From contig JAEYZB010000251.1 of assembly GCA_023428205.1 (NCBI GenBank), forward strand, positions 1-5,729: DNA of 5,729 nt, given 5' to 3'. A program made the position numbers and the translations under genes. The notes below the pieces were generated by a model that worked only from the letters and a program-made list of their open reading frames with translations, was not told the DNA's origin and did not search any database. This document shows, piece after piece, positions 1-5,729 of this stretch. This stretch comes from Bacteroidota bacterium. Lineage in GTDB: Bacteria > Bacteroidota > Bacteroidia > Chitinophagales > LD1. The first letter of the stretch is position 1. The number at the start of each line of letters is the position of its first letter.

Positions 1-94
1 GTTCATGTGCTTTTAGCGCGACTTTCCATGCTATGGAATTTTCGTCCAGCGCTCCAAAAATAATTCCCTTTTTGCCTTTCAGTAATTGATTCAT
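1..94 (-). CDS. fabI: Enoyl-[acyl-carrier-protein] reductase (NADH), N-terminal fragment; C-terminus beyond the left edge
   Basis: Only the first 31 codons are present; the gene continues past position 1. The visible peptide begins MNQLLKGKKGIIFGALDENS and continues IAWKVALKAHE. It shows the FabI dinucleotide-binding start, a beta strand (KKGIIFGA) followed by G14, five residues, then S20-I21-A22. This is the atypical G-x5-S-I-A form that separates FabI from ordinary short-chain dehydrogenases with TGxxxGIG. FabI catalyses the final NADH-dependent reduction of trans-2-enoyl-ACP in type II fatty-acid elongation, in the cytoplasm. The ATG at 94-92 lies 37 bp after the stop of the upstream small membrane-protein gene, so it is probably the fourth gene of the clpP-clpX cluster. 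No Shine-Dalgarno sequence is visible, which is usual for Bacteroidota. Catalytic Tyr and Lys lie outside the window, so activity cannot be judged. The family call is strong despite the short fragment. Confidence 0.85.
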   Translation of the reverse strand, partial: MNQLLKGKKGIIFGALDENSIAWKVALKAHE

Positions 95-131
95 AGGTAA
101 TGTGATTTAGATTCTGGCGAAAACGCAATAC

Positions 132-494
132 TTAGTCTTCTATAACGGTTGCTTTATTGACAAACACGTTGGTTTCGCCTTGCCACCAGAAATGATGTAT
201 GATTTGATTATAATGTAACTGTACTTTCTTGCCTTCTAAACCCTCCAAGGTTCTTGCGACACTGTCGTCTTTTACCGTGAAGTACCAAAAGCGATTTACG
301 AGCGTATTGCTTTGTGCCGAAAATACGCCTAAATTCAGTTCGCCTTCGTATGTTTTCACCAAAAAACCTTTTTTGGTGAAGCGCATCAGCACTCCCGCGC
401 GCACGCCTTCGCTGTAGGTATATTGTGTGTAAGCAAATCCCAATCCTGCAAGTACAGCAAGAATGACTATTGTAATGAGAACTCCCTTTTTCAT
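132..494 (-). CDS. Conserved small membrane-anchored protein of unknown function
   Basis: A 120-residue protein with one hydrophobic segment at residues 4-21 after MKK. It is either an uncleaved N-terminal anchor or a signal peptide; there is no lipoprotein cysteine. The remaining roughly 95 residues should lie outside the cytoplasm. They contain a stretch I associate with a Bacteroidota family (YSEGVRAG at 27-34, FTKKGFLVKTYEGELNLG at 39-56) and a Trp/His-rich tail (IIHHFWWQGETNVFV, 98-112). From memory, homologues are sometimes labelled 6-phosphogluconate dehydrogenase. That name is not supported here: the protein is far too short and has no GxGxxG nucleotide-binding fold. The gene starts 38 bp after the clpX stop and ends 37 bp before the fabI start, which points to co-transcription. 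Function is unknown. The fold is probably a small beta-rich domain, judged only from alternating hydrophobic residues. That it is a real gene is well supported by length, position and spacing. Confidence 0.8.
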   Translation of the reverse strand: MKKGVLITIVILAVLAGLGFAYTQYTYSEGVRAGVLMRFTKKGFLVKTYEGELNLGVFSAQSNTLVNRFWYFTVKDDSVARTLEGLEGKKVQLHYNQIIHHFWWQGETNVFVNKATVIED

Positions 495-532
495 AGTTGA
501 GCGTAATTAATGAGTAATGTTACTTCTTTTCT

Positions 533-1771
533 TTATGCCGCCATCAACTTATTGACATTGGTTTTGGAGAATTTTTCTTCACAGTAGTTGCGGTCAACGG
601 TCAGTTCCCGAACGTTTTCGGCAGAGGGCATCTCAAACATCGCATCGGTCATTACGGCTTCGCAAATGGAACGCAATCCGCGTGCGCCTAAACCAAATTC
701 CAACGCTTTTTCTACCATAAAATCTTTCGCGTCATTGGTAAAGGTCAGTTTAATACCTTCATATTTGAAGAGCTTTTGATATTGTTTCAATAAAGCGTTT
801 TTCGGCTCTGATAAGATGGACAAAAGCGTTTCTTTATTCAAAGGGTCAAGGTGCACCAACACCGGTAAACGACCAATGAGTTCCGGAATTAAACCATACG
901 AACGCATATCGGCAGGAGAAACATATTTCAGATAATTCTCTGTGTCGGAATGTTCTTTGTCTGCTCCTTTTTTAAACCCGATTTTTGTTTGGTTCATACG
1001 GGTCGCAATCAGTTTGTCGATACCGTCAAACGCGCCACCACAAATAAACAGAATGTTGGAGGTATTTACTTTCACCATTTTAGCGTCTGGGTGCTTGCGG
1101 CCGCCCTGTGGAGGTACGAGCGCTTCGGTTCCTTCCAATAGTTTCAATAATCCTTGTTGTACACCTTCACCTGAAACATCGCGAGTGATAGACGGATTGT
1201 CGCGTTTGCGGGCAAGCTTGTCTATCTCATCCACATAAATAATGCCGCGCTCGGCCGCTTCTACATCATAGTTACACACTTGCAATAAGCGAGAGATAAT
1301 ACTTTCCACGTCTTCTCCCACGTAGCCGGCTTCCGTAAAAACAGTCGCGTCTACAATGGTAAATGGAACATTTAAAAACCGGGCAATTGTTTTTGCCAAA
1401 AGCGTTTTGCCTGTACCTGTTTGCCCTACCACTAAAATATTCGATTTTTCAATCTCTACGTCATCTTCGCGTTTTTGTGCCAAACGTTTGTAGTGATTAT
1501 ATACGGCTACCGACAGAAATTTTTTCGCGTCAGGTTGTCCGATGACATACTGGTCTAAAAACGATGCAATGCTTTTCGGTTTCATGGAAGCAGGGAAAGC
1601 GAAGCTGTTTTTCTTGCCTTTTTGCTGCCACTCTTCTTCCAAAATGTGCTGCGCTTGCGCGATACACTGGTCGCAAATTTGCCCTTCATTTCCTGTGATG
1701 AGTAATTGTACTTCGTGTTTTTTGCGTCCGCAAAACGAACATTTTTGTTCCCCGTCTTTCTTTACTGCCAT
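533..1771 (-). CDS. clpX: ATP-dependent Clp protease ATP-binding subunit ClpX
   Basis: A full-length 412-residue AAA+ unfoldase (E. coli ClpX has 424). It unfolds tagged or adaptor-delivered proteins and threads them into the ClpP chamber in the cytoplasm. The N-terminal zinc-binding domain has C11, C14, C33 and C36. The ATPase core follows: Walker A GQTGTGKT (116-123), pore-1 loop GYVG (149-152), Walker B with D181-E182, the ClpX box [16 protein letters not shown] (199-214), RKH loop (225-227), ClpP-docking loop IGF (264-266), arginine finger in ELIGRLP (R301) and sensor-2 GARGLR (362-367). Every expected functional element is present, so the protein should be active and able to dock ClpP. 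It lies 45 bp downstream of clpP, with a strong -7 promoter element in that gap, so it may be made both with clpP and independently. The ATG at 1771 is preferred because it gives the usual short lead before the first zinc cysteine. Confidence 0.98.
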   Translation of the reverse strand: MAVKKDGEQKCSFCGRKKHEVQLLITGNEGQICDQCIAQAQHILEEEWQQKGKKNSFAFPASMKPKSIASFLDQYVIGQPDAKKFLSVAVYNHYKRLAQKREDDVEIEKSNILVVGQTGTGKTLLAKTIARFLNVPFTIVDATVFTEAGYVGEDVESIISRLLQVCNYDVEAAERGIIYVDEIDKLARKRDNPSITRDVSGEGVQQGLLKLLEGTEALVPPQGGRKHPDAKMVKVNTSNILFICGGAFDGIDKLIATRMNQTKIGFKKGADKEHSDTENYLKYVSPADMRSYGLIPELIGRLPVLVHLDPLNKETLLSILSEPKNALLKQYQKLFKYEGIKLTFTNDAKDFMVEKALEFGLGARGLRSICEAVMTDAMFEMPSAENVRELTVDRNYCEEKFSKTNVNKLMAA

Positions 1772-1795
1772 AATTCAAAATTGTTCTAATAAATG

Positions 1796-1803
1796 CAAAG
1801 ATA
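1796..1803 (-). promoter_or_regulatory. Candidate clpX promoter, -7 element
   Basis: Minus-strand TATCTTTG is a perfect match to the Bacteroidetes -7 consensus TAnnTTTG. It is followed by CA and sits 24 bp before the clpX ATG, which would give a leader of roughly 18 nt. No TTG occurs at the expected 19-22 bp upstream, so only half of the promoter is evident. It lies between the clpP stop and the clpX start and would let clpX be transcribed apart from clpP. Confidence 0.45.
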
Positions 1804-1816
1804 GTAATTTCGTTGC

Positions 1817-2515
1817 TTATACGTTTTTGCTACGCAAAAGCACTTCGTCTATCATGCCATATTCTTTCGCTTCTTCTGCACGCATCCAGTAGTCGCGGTC
1901 AGCATCTTTTACTATTTTTTCAATCGGTTGTTCGCTGTGTTCTGCCAATATCTCGTATAACTCGGTTTTAATTTTACGCATCTCATTCACCGAAATCATA
2001 ATATCGCTTGTTTTGCCGCCAATGCCGCCAAGTGGTTGGTGAATCATCACGCGAGCATGGCGAAGTGCGGTGCGTTTTCCTTTTTTACCGGCACAAAGCA
2101 GCACGGCCGCCATAGATGCCGCAACACCTGTGCAAATGGTAGCGACATCCATATTTACATACTGCATGGTGTCATAAATTCCTAAGCCGGAATAAACTTC
2201 GCCTCCCGGTGAATTGATGTAAATCTGCACATCGGAGCGATTGTCGCTCGATTCCAAAAACAACAATTGTGCTTGAATAATACTTGCGATATAGTCATTC
2301 ACTTCCGAGCCGAGAAAAATAATTCTATCCATCATCAGACGTGAAAAAACATCTACCTCGCGAAAGGGCATCGGACGTTCTTCAATCACCGTTCTGGTTA
2401 GGTTTGTAATGCCCGACTGTGCTACGGAACTCATGTATTTTTCTACATGCATACCGCTCAAACCACGATGTTTCACGGCATAATTTTTAAAATCGTTTGC
2501 TTCTTTAATGTTCAT
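1817..2515 (-). CDS. clpP: ATP-dependent Clp protease proteolytic subunit ClpP
   Basis: A 232-residue serine peptidase of family S14. Fourteen subunits form the barrel that degrades proteins fed by ClpX. The catalytic triad is S134 (in GVAASMAAV), H159 (in RVMIHQPLGG) and D208 (in DADRDYWM). The Ser-His and His-Asp spacings of 25 and 49 residues equal those of E. coli ClpP. The oxyanion-hole and strand motif YINSPGGEVYSGLGIYDT (99-116) is intact. The N-terminal section of about 45 residues is longer than in E. coli but matches the Bacteroidota form (NDFKNYAVKHRGLS near residues 7-20), which supports the ATG at 2515 over the internal Met22. It is the first gene of the cluster with clpX. A trigger-factor gene, which I recall often preceding clpP, is absent: the next gene upstream is divergent. 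All functional residues look normal. Confidence 0.98.
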   Translation of the reverse strand: MNIKEANDFKNYAVKHRGLSGMHVEKYMSSVAQSGITNLTRTVIEERPMPFREVDVFSRLMMDRIIFLGSEVNDYIASIIQAQLLFLESSDNRSDVQIYINSPGGEVYSGLGIYDTMQYVNMDVATICTGVAASMAAVLLCAGKKGKRTALRHARVMIHQPLGGIGGKTSDIMISVNEMRKIKTELYEILAEHSEQPIEKIVKDADRDYWMRAEEAKEYGMIDEVLLRSKNV

Positions 2516-2533
2516 AGTGTAATTTATTCAGCC

Positions 2534-2548
2534 TTCAATAATATTGAA
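2534..2548. repeat. Inverted repeat, possible operator near the clpP promoter
   Basis: TTCAATA-A-TATTGAA is a perfect dyad with 7-bp arms around a single base. It begins 19 bp upstream of the clpP ATG and overlaps the candidate clpP -7 element. It could be an operator for a dimeric regulator, but in such AT-rich sequence a dyad of this size can occur by chance. Confidence 0.35.
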
Positions 2549-2554
2549 TATTTT

Positions 2555-2569
2555 GAACAAACATTGTTC
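2555..2569. repeat. Second inverted repeat upstream of clpP
   Basis: GAACAA-ACA-TTGTTC is a perfect dyad with 6-bp arms and a 3-bp spacer. It starts 6 bp beyond the previous dyad; the two centres are about 21 bp apart, near two helical turns. The half-sites differ from those of the first dyad, so they need not bind the same protein. Confidence 0.3.
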
Positions 2570-2644
2570 CATTTTTTTATTTGTCAGCATTCGTGGCAAG
2601 TTGTCATGTGGTTTTATATATTCGCAATAACTAAACAGGGTTTT

Positions 2645-3604
2645 ATGTGGCACCATTTGAAAAATGGGTTTAAGTTATTGCATGGGGTGGATCTTTTAAT
2701 CATTGCGCTGAGCATGTATTGCTTCCAATATTTCATGCTGGTGCCGATTTTAGACTCGGTGAGGCTTTTCCCTTCATTAAAGGGATTTGATTTTTCGCTC
2801 TTGGTGTTGGCGGTGTTATGTGTTGCCGCTGCGGGTTATGTTCTGAATGATTATTTTGAGTTTGAAAATGACAAGTTGTTTTCGTCCGGACGAAATGTAA
2901 TTGGCGATTGGATTTCCATGGACAATGCGTTTGTGCTGCAAGCGGTTTTAAATGGAGTGGGAATCATATTGGGATATTATCTGGCGTGGAAAGTCGGCAA
3001 TTATGAAATTGGTAATTTATTGGTGGTGTGTGCGGCTGTTTTATGGACGTATGCTATGTTCTTGAAACGCTTTTTTTTGATTGGGAATATTGTGGTGGCA
3101 TTGCTTTGGGCGGCAGTGTTTGTCATTGTCGTTTTATACGAACAAAAAATATTTTCACCCTATTCGGCAGCAAGCAATGGAAATAGTGCTTATAGCTTAT
3201 TCTTACAAATGAAGGGCTATGCCCTGCTCGTTTTTTTGGTGGCTTTAGTGCGCGCAATAATCAGCGACATGGAAAATCGCCAAGCTGCGCTACATTCCGA
3301 AGCGAAAACGCTAGCCGTTGTTCTTCCTGCAGCAGCCGTGAAAATGGTGTTGACCTTTTTGTTGCTGCTGGTTATAGTGTTTGTTGGAGTTTTGCAATAC
3401 ATGTACTACGCCAATGAGGCACTGCGACATTTTTGGTACGCAGGATTGTTGATTCAGCCAAATTTGCTGATAGTCCTTTTTCTAAGTTGGAGTTCAGAAA
3501 AGACATCCGAGTGGCACAATCAGTTGACTTTTGTAAACTTAGTATTGTTTTATATCGTGGCTTCCCTTCCGGCTTTTCACTTTTTTAATTTGTACGGAGG
3601 GTGA
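2645..3604 (+). CDS. UbiA-family membrane prenyltransferase-like protein
   Basis: A polytopic inner-membrane protein of 319 residues, with about eight or nine hydrophobic helices, from the ATG at 2645. UbiA enzymes transfer a polyprenyl chain from its diphosphate to an acceptor, using two Asp-rich motifs that bind Mg-diphosphate. Motif 1 is recognisable as NDYFEFEND (68-76), with Glu72 where the consensus NDxxDxxxD has Asp. The family's YxxxLKRxxxxGNxxVALL stretch is present (YAMFLKRFFLIGNIVVALLW, 136-155). Motif 2, normally near DIEDxxGD, is reduced to D208-M-E-N-R-Q-A-A, followed by the usual AKTLAV. The reading frame is open back to 2447, but that extension runs antisense into clpP. The start LLHGVDLLIIALSMY (7-21) matches the usual UbiA N-terminus, so 2645 is chosen, with 2606 as alternative. 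Geranylgeranylglycerol-phosphate transferase-like annotation is common for such Bacteroidota proteins, but the substrate cannot be assigned here. Confidence 0.8.
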   Translation: MWHHLKNGFKLLHGVDLLIIALSMYCFQYFMLVPILDSVRLFPSLKGFDFSLLVLAVLCVAAAGYVLNDYFEFENDKLFSSGRNVIGDWISMDNAFVLQAVLNGVGIILGYYLAWKVGNYEIGNLLVVCAAVLWTYAMFLKRFFLIGNIVVALLWAAVFVIVVLYEQKIFSPYSAASNGNSAYSLFLQMKGYALLVFLVALVRAIISDMENRQAALHSEAKTLAVVLPAAAVKMVLTFLLLLVIVFVGVLQYMYYANEALRHFWYAGLLIQPNLLIVLFLSWSSEKTSEWHNQLTFVNLVLFYIVASLPAFHFFNLYGG

Positions 3605-3609
3605 AAAAA

Positions 3610-4383
3610 CTACACTCTATCGCTTGGAGGAATTACTTCATCTACCAAAATCAGGTAAACGTCAGAAGGGCCATCGGCTTTTAATACCAATTGGTCATCA
3701 TAATAATATTTGCCGTAGGTGTTATCGGCCAGATTCAATACTGAAGGCAATTCGCCTTTGTTTGCCGTGCGAAACATTTCCAGCGCTTGCGAAAGCGAAT
3801 ACACAATTTGTGAGGAGTGTGCAATGAAGATTTGTGTTTTTGGGAAACCCGGCAATCTGCGTCTGCTCGCTTGTTTCGGATTCAAAAGAAACGTGCCGTT
3901 TTCGGCAATCAGGGTTTCACACAAGCAAACGGTAGCATTGCTTTTTTCTAACGTAAAGCCGATTGCTCCGCGTTGGAAGTCGTAGTTGCAAAACATATCT
4001 TTCACTTCGTTTTCCCAGCAGTAAGCGTGCGCCCAGTTCAGTTCGTTGGAAAGCGTTTTTATTTCATCAATAACTTGCGCCAATGTTTCGCAATAAACAA
4101 ATTTCCCGCCCTTATCAATGAATTGTTCTGCAAAAGTGATGTCTAACGCATCATGCGAAATTTCAGGAACGTGGACGCGTTCTTTTACGGCAGACTTTGT
4201 TTCAAAGAAAACCGTTCGGGTGCTCATAGGCGAAGACATGGGCGCGTCTAATCCTACTACGCTCGGACGCACATATTCTTCGGCATATTCCGAAAGTACT
4301 GGCGACAATTCGTGTTTGCGCTCTGCCCCAAACCAATTTTTCAAATGCCCAAACAATCCGCTCTCTTGCTTTTCTGATAACAT
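3610..4383 (-). CDS. LUD-domain (LutC/YkgG-like) protein
   Basis: A 257-residue soluble protein. Residues 1-75 are poorly conserved and probably flexible. Residues 80-250 form a LUD-like domain: DITFAEQFIDKGGKFVYCET (81-100), NWAHAYCWEN (116-125), then the core AIGFTLEKSNATVCLCETLI (140-159) and AENGTFLLNPKQASRRRLPG (160-179), and the strand QIFIAHSSQIV (184-194). Related LutC proteins act in lactate oxidation with LutA and LutB. No iron-sulfur lutA or lutB genes are nearby, so a lactate role is not supported. In Bacteroidota I recall a close relative beside ftsH and cdsA; neither gene is here. The family's GPSRTADIE-type C-terminal motif is replaced by NLADNTYGKYYYDDQ (217-231). Its own promoter is visible upstream. 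It ends 5 bp from the stop of the convergent prenyltransferase gene. The domain call is fairly firm; the biochemical role is unknown. Confidence 0.8.
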   Translation of the reverse strand: MLSEKQESGLFGHLKNWFGAERKHELSPVLSEYAEEYVRPSVVGLDAPMSSPMSTRTVFFETKSAVKERVHVPEISHDALDITFAEQFIDKGGKFVYCETLAQVIDEIKTLSNELNWAHAYCWENEVKDMFCNYDFQRGAIGFTLEKSNATVCLCETLIAENGTFLLNPKQASRRRLPGFPKTQIFIAHSSQIVYSLSQALEMFRTANKGELPSVLNLADNTYGKYYYDDQLVLKADGPSDVYLILVDEVIPPSDRV

Positions 4384-4416
4384 AGTTCCGTTGATTTAGT
4401 TTTTAAAACTTTCGCT

Positions 4417-4449
4417 CAAAAGTATATTCATCTTACTATCAAACCTCAA
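4417..4449 (-). promoter_or_regulatory. Promoter of the LUD-domain gene
   Basis: On the minus strand, TTG (4449-4447), a 22-bp spacer and TACTTTTG (4424-4417) match the Bacteroidetes TTG/TAnnTTTG promoter, with a perfect -7 element. Transcription would begin near 4410, giving a leader of about 27 nt before the ATG at 4383. A second possible -33 element, TTTG at 4443-4440, is closer than usual. Confidence 0.55.
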
Positions 4450-4478
4450 TATGCAAAGGATTGTTTTCAACTTGTACG

Positions 4479-4490
4479 CATAGAACTATG
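4479..4490. repeat. Small dyad between two divergent promoters
   Basis: CATAG-AA-CTATG is a perfect inverted repeat with 5-bp arms. It lies between the -33 elements of the divergent LUD (4447-4449) and dehydrogenase (4508-4510) promoters, where a shared regulator could bind. It is short enough to be chance. Confidence 0.25.
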
Positions 4491-4507
4491 TAGATTAATG
4501 GACACCG

Positions 4508-4540
4508 TTGTTATCTCTTTTCGTTTGTTTTATAGTTTTG
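4508..4540 (+). promoter_or_regulatory. Promoter of the short-chain dehydrogenase gene
   Basis: TTG (4508-4510), a 22-bp spacer and TAGTTTTG (4533-4540) match the Bacteroidetes promoter, with a perfect -7 element. The spacer length is the same as in the facing LUD promoter. Transcription would start near 4547, leaving a leader of about 66 nt before the ATG at 4613. Confidence 0.55.
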
Positions 4541-4612
4541 CTCTGGTGATAGGCGTAAAGAAACGTGGGTGGCGAGTAAACGGTATTTTTTCATAGTTTA
4601 AATCAAATCAGC

Positions 4613-5729
<1,117 letters not shown>

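Larger units (their letters stand above)
2516..2644. promoter_or_regulatory. Divergent intergenic region between clpP and the UbiA-type gene
   Basis: About 129 bp of AT-rich sequence must hold the start signals of both divergent genes. Towards clpP, minus-strand TATTATTG (2543-2536) matches seven of eight positions of TAnnTTTG but has no well-spaced TTG. Towards the prenyltransferase, TATATTCG (2617-2624) also matches seven of eight. A start just beyond it would fall between the ATGs at 2606 and 2645, favouring the latter. Two perfect dyads, listed separately, lie on the clpP side. Neither promoter is secure. Confidence 0.35.

Noticed and set aside
942..1238. Plus-strand open frame of 98 codons inside clpX
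   Set aside because: It is antisense to the conserved ClpX ATPase core and has no family features; it is a shadow of the real gene.
1542..1892. Cysteine-rich plus-strand open frame spanning the clpP-clpX gap
   Set aside because: It is antisense to the ends of clpX and clpP; its cysteines arise from the complement of conserved codons, not from a zinc-binding pattern.
2447..2644. N-terminal extension of the UbiA-like reading frame back to an ATG at 2447
   Set aside because: It runs antisense into the 5' end of clpP, does not resemble a UbiA N-terminus, and the conserved LLIIAL segment starts shortly after the ATG at 2645.
3566..3609. Inverted repeat TTTTCAC / GTGAAAA at the convergent gene ends, as a bidirectional terminator
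   Set aside because: The loop is about 20 bases, the stem is AT-rich and no T-tract follows on either strand.
4118..4399. Plus-strand open frame of 93 codons opposite the LUD gene
   Set aside because: It is a shadow of the LUD coding sequence with no recognisable motif, and it runs into that gene's upstream region.
4498..4596. A 32-codon plus-strand reading frame in the LUD-dehydrogenase gap
   Set aside because: It overlaps the well-formed dehydrogenase promoter, has no start signal and no recognisable sequence; it is probably chance.
4585..4596. Identical 12-mer ATTTTTTCATAG upstream of the dehydrogenase gene (4585-4596) and lpd (5523-5534)
   Set aside because: The copies lie at different distances from their start codons (16 and 1 bp), are low in complexity and have no dyad; probably coincidence.

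Overview
The window looks like chromosomal DNA from a member of the Bacteroidota (Bacteroidetes), perhaps near the Chitinophagales or Sphingobacteriales; the order-level guess is weak. The reasons are protein wording typical of the phylum in ClpP, ClpX, FabI and Lpd, the lack of convincing Shine-Dalgarno sequences before most genes, and several good matches to the Bacteroidetes -7 promoter element TAnnTTTG. Base composition is moderately AT-rich and even throughout. I see no transposase, integrase, phage gene, CRISPR array, tRNA or rRNA.

Layout. Positions 1-2515 hold a tight minus-strand cluster read from right to left: clpP, clpX, a 120-residue membrane-anchored protein of unknown function, and the first 31 codons of fabI, which runs off the left edge. 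The gaps are only 37 to 45 bp, so the four genes are probably co-transcribed, with a likely extra promoter just before clpX. Divergent from clpP is a plus-strand UbiA-type membrane prenyltransferase gene (about 2645-3604). It converges, with 5 bp between stop codons, on a minus-strand LUD-domain (LutC/YkgG-like) gene at 3610-4383. Divergent from that is a plus-strand short-chain dehydrogenase of YdfG type (4613-5371). It is followed after 164 bp by the first 64 codons of lpd (dihydrolipoamide dehydrogenase), which runs off the right edge.

How the genes work together. ClpX and ClpP are the unfoldase and peptidase of one ATP-dependent protease. FabI is the last reductase of fatty-acid elongation, and Lpd is the E3 subunit of 2-oxo-acid dehydrogenase complexes. 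The prenyltransferase, the LUD protein and the dehydrogenase are each flanked by oppositely oriented or separately promoted neighbours and do not form an evident pathway.

Novelty. Most of the window is ordinary housekeeping sequence and I found no convincing new multi-gene system. The points most worth checking are the UbiA-family protein with a degraded second aspartate motif, the LUD protein whose C-terminal motif has diverged, the uncharacterised membrane-anchored protein between clpX and fabI, and the paired dyads and promoters in the two divergent intergenic regions.
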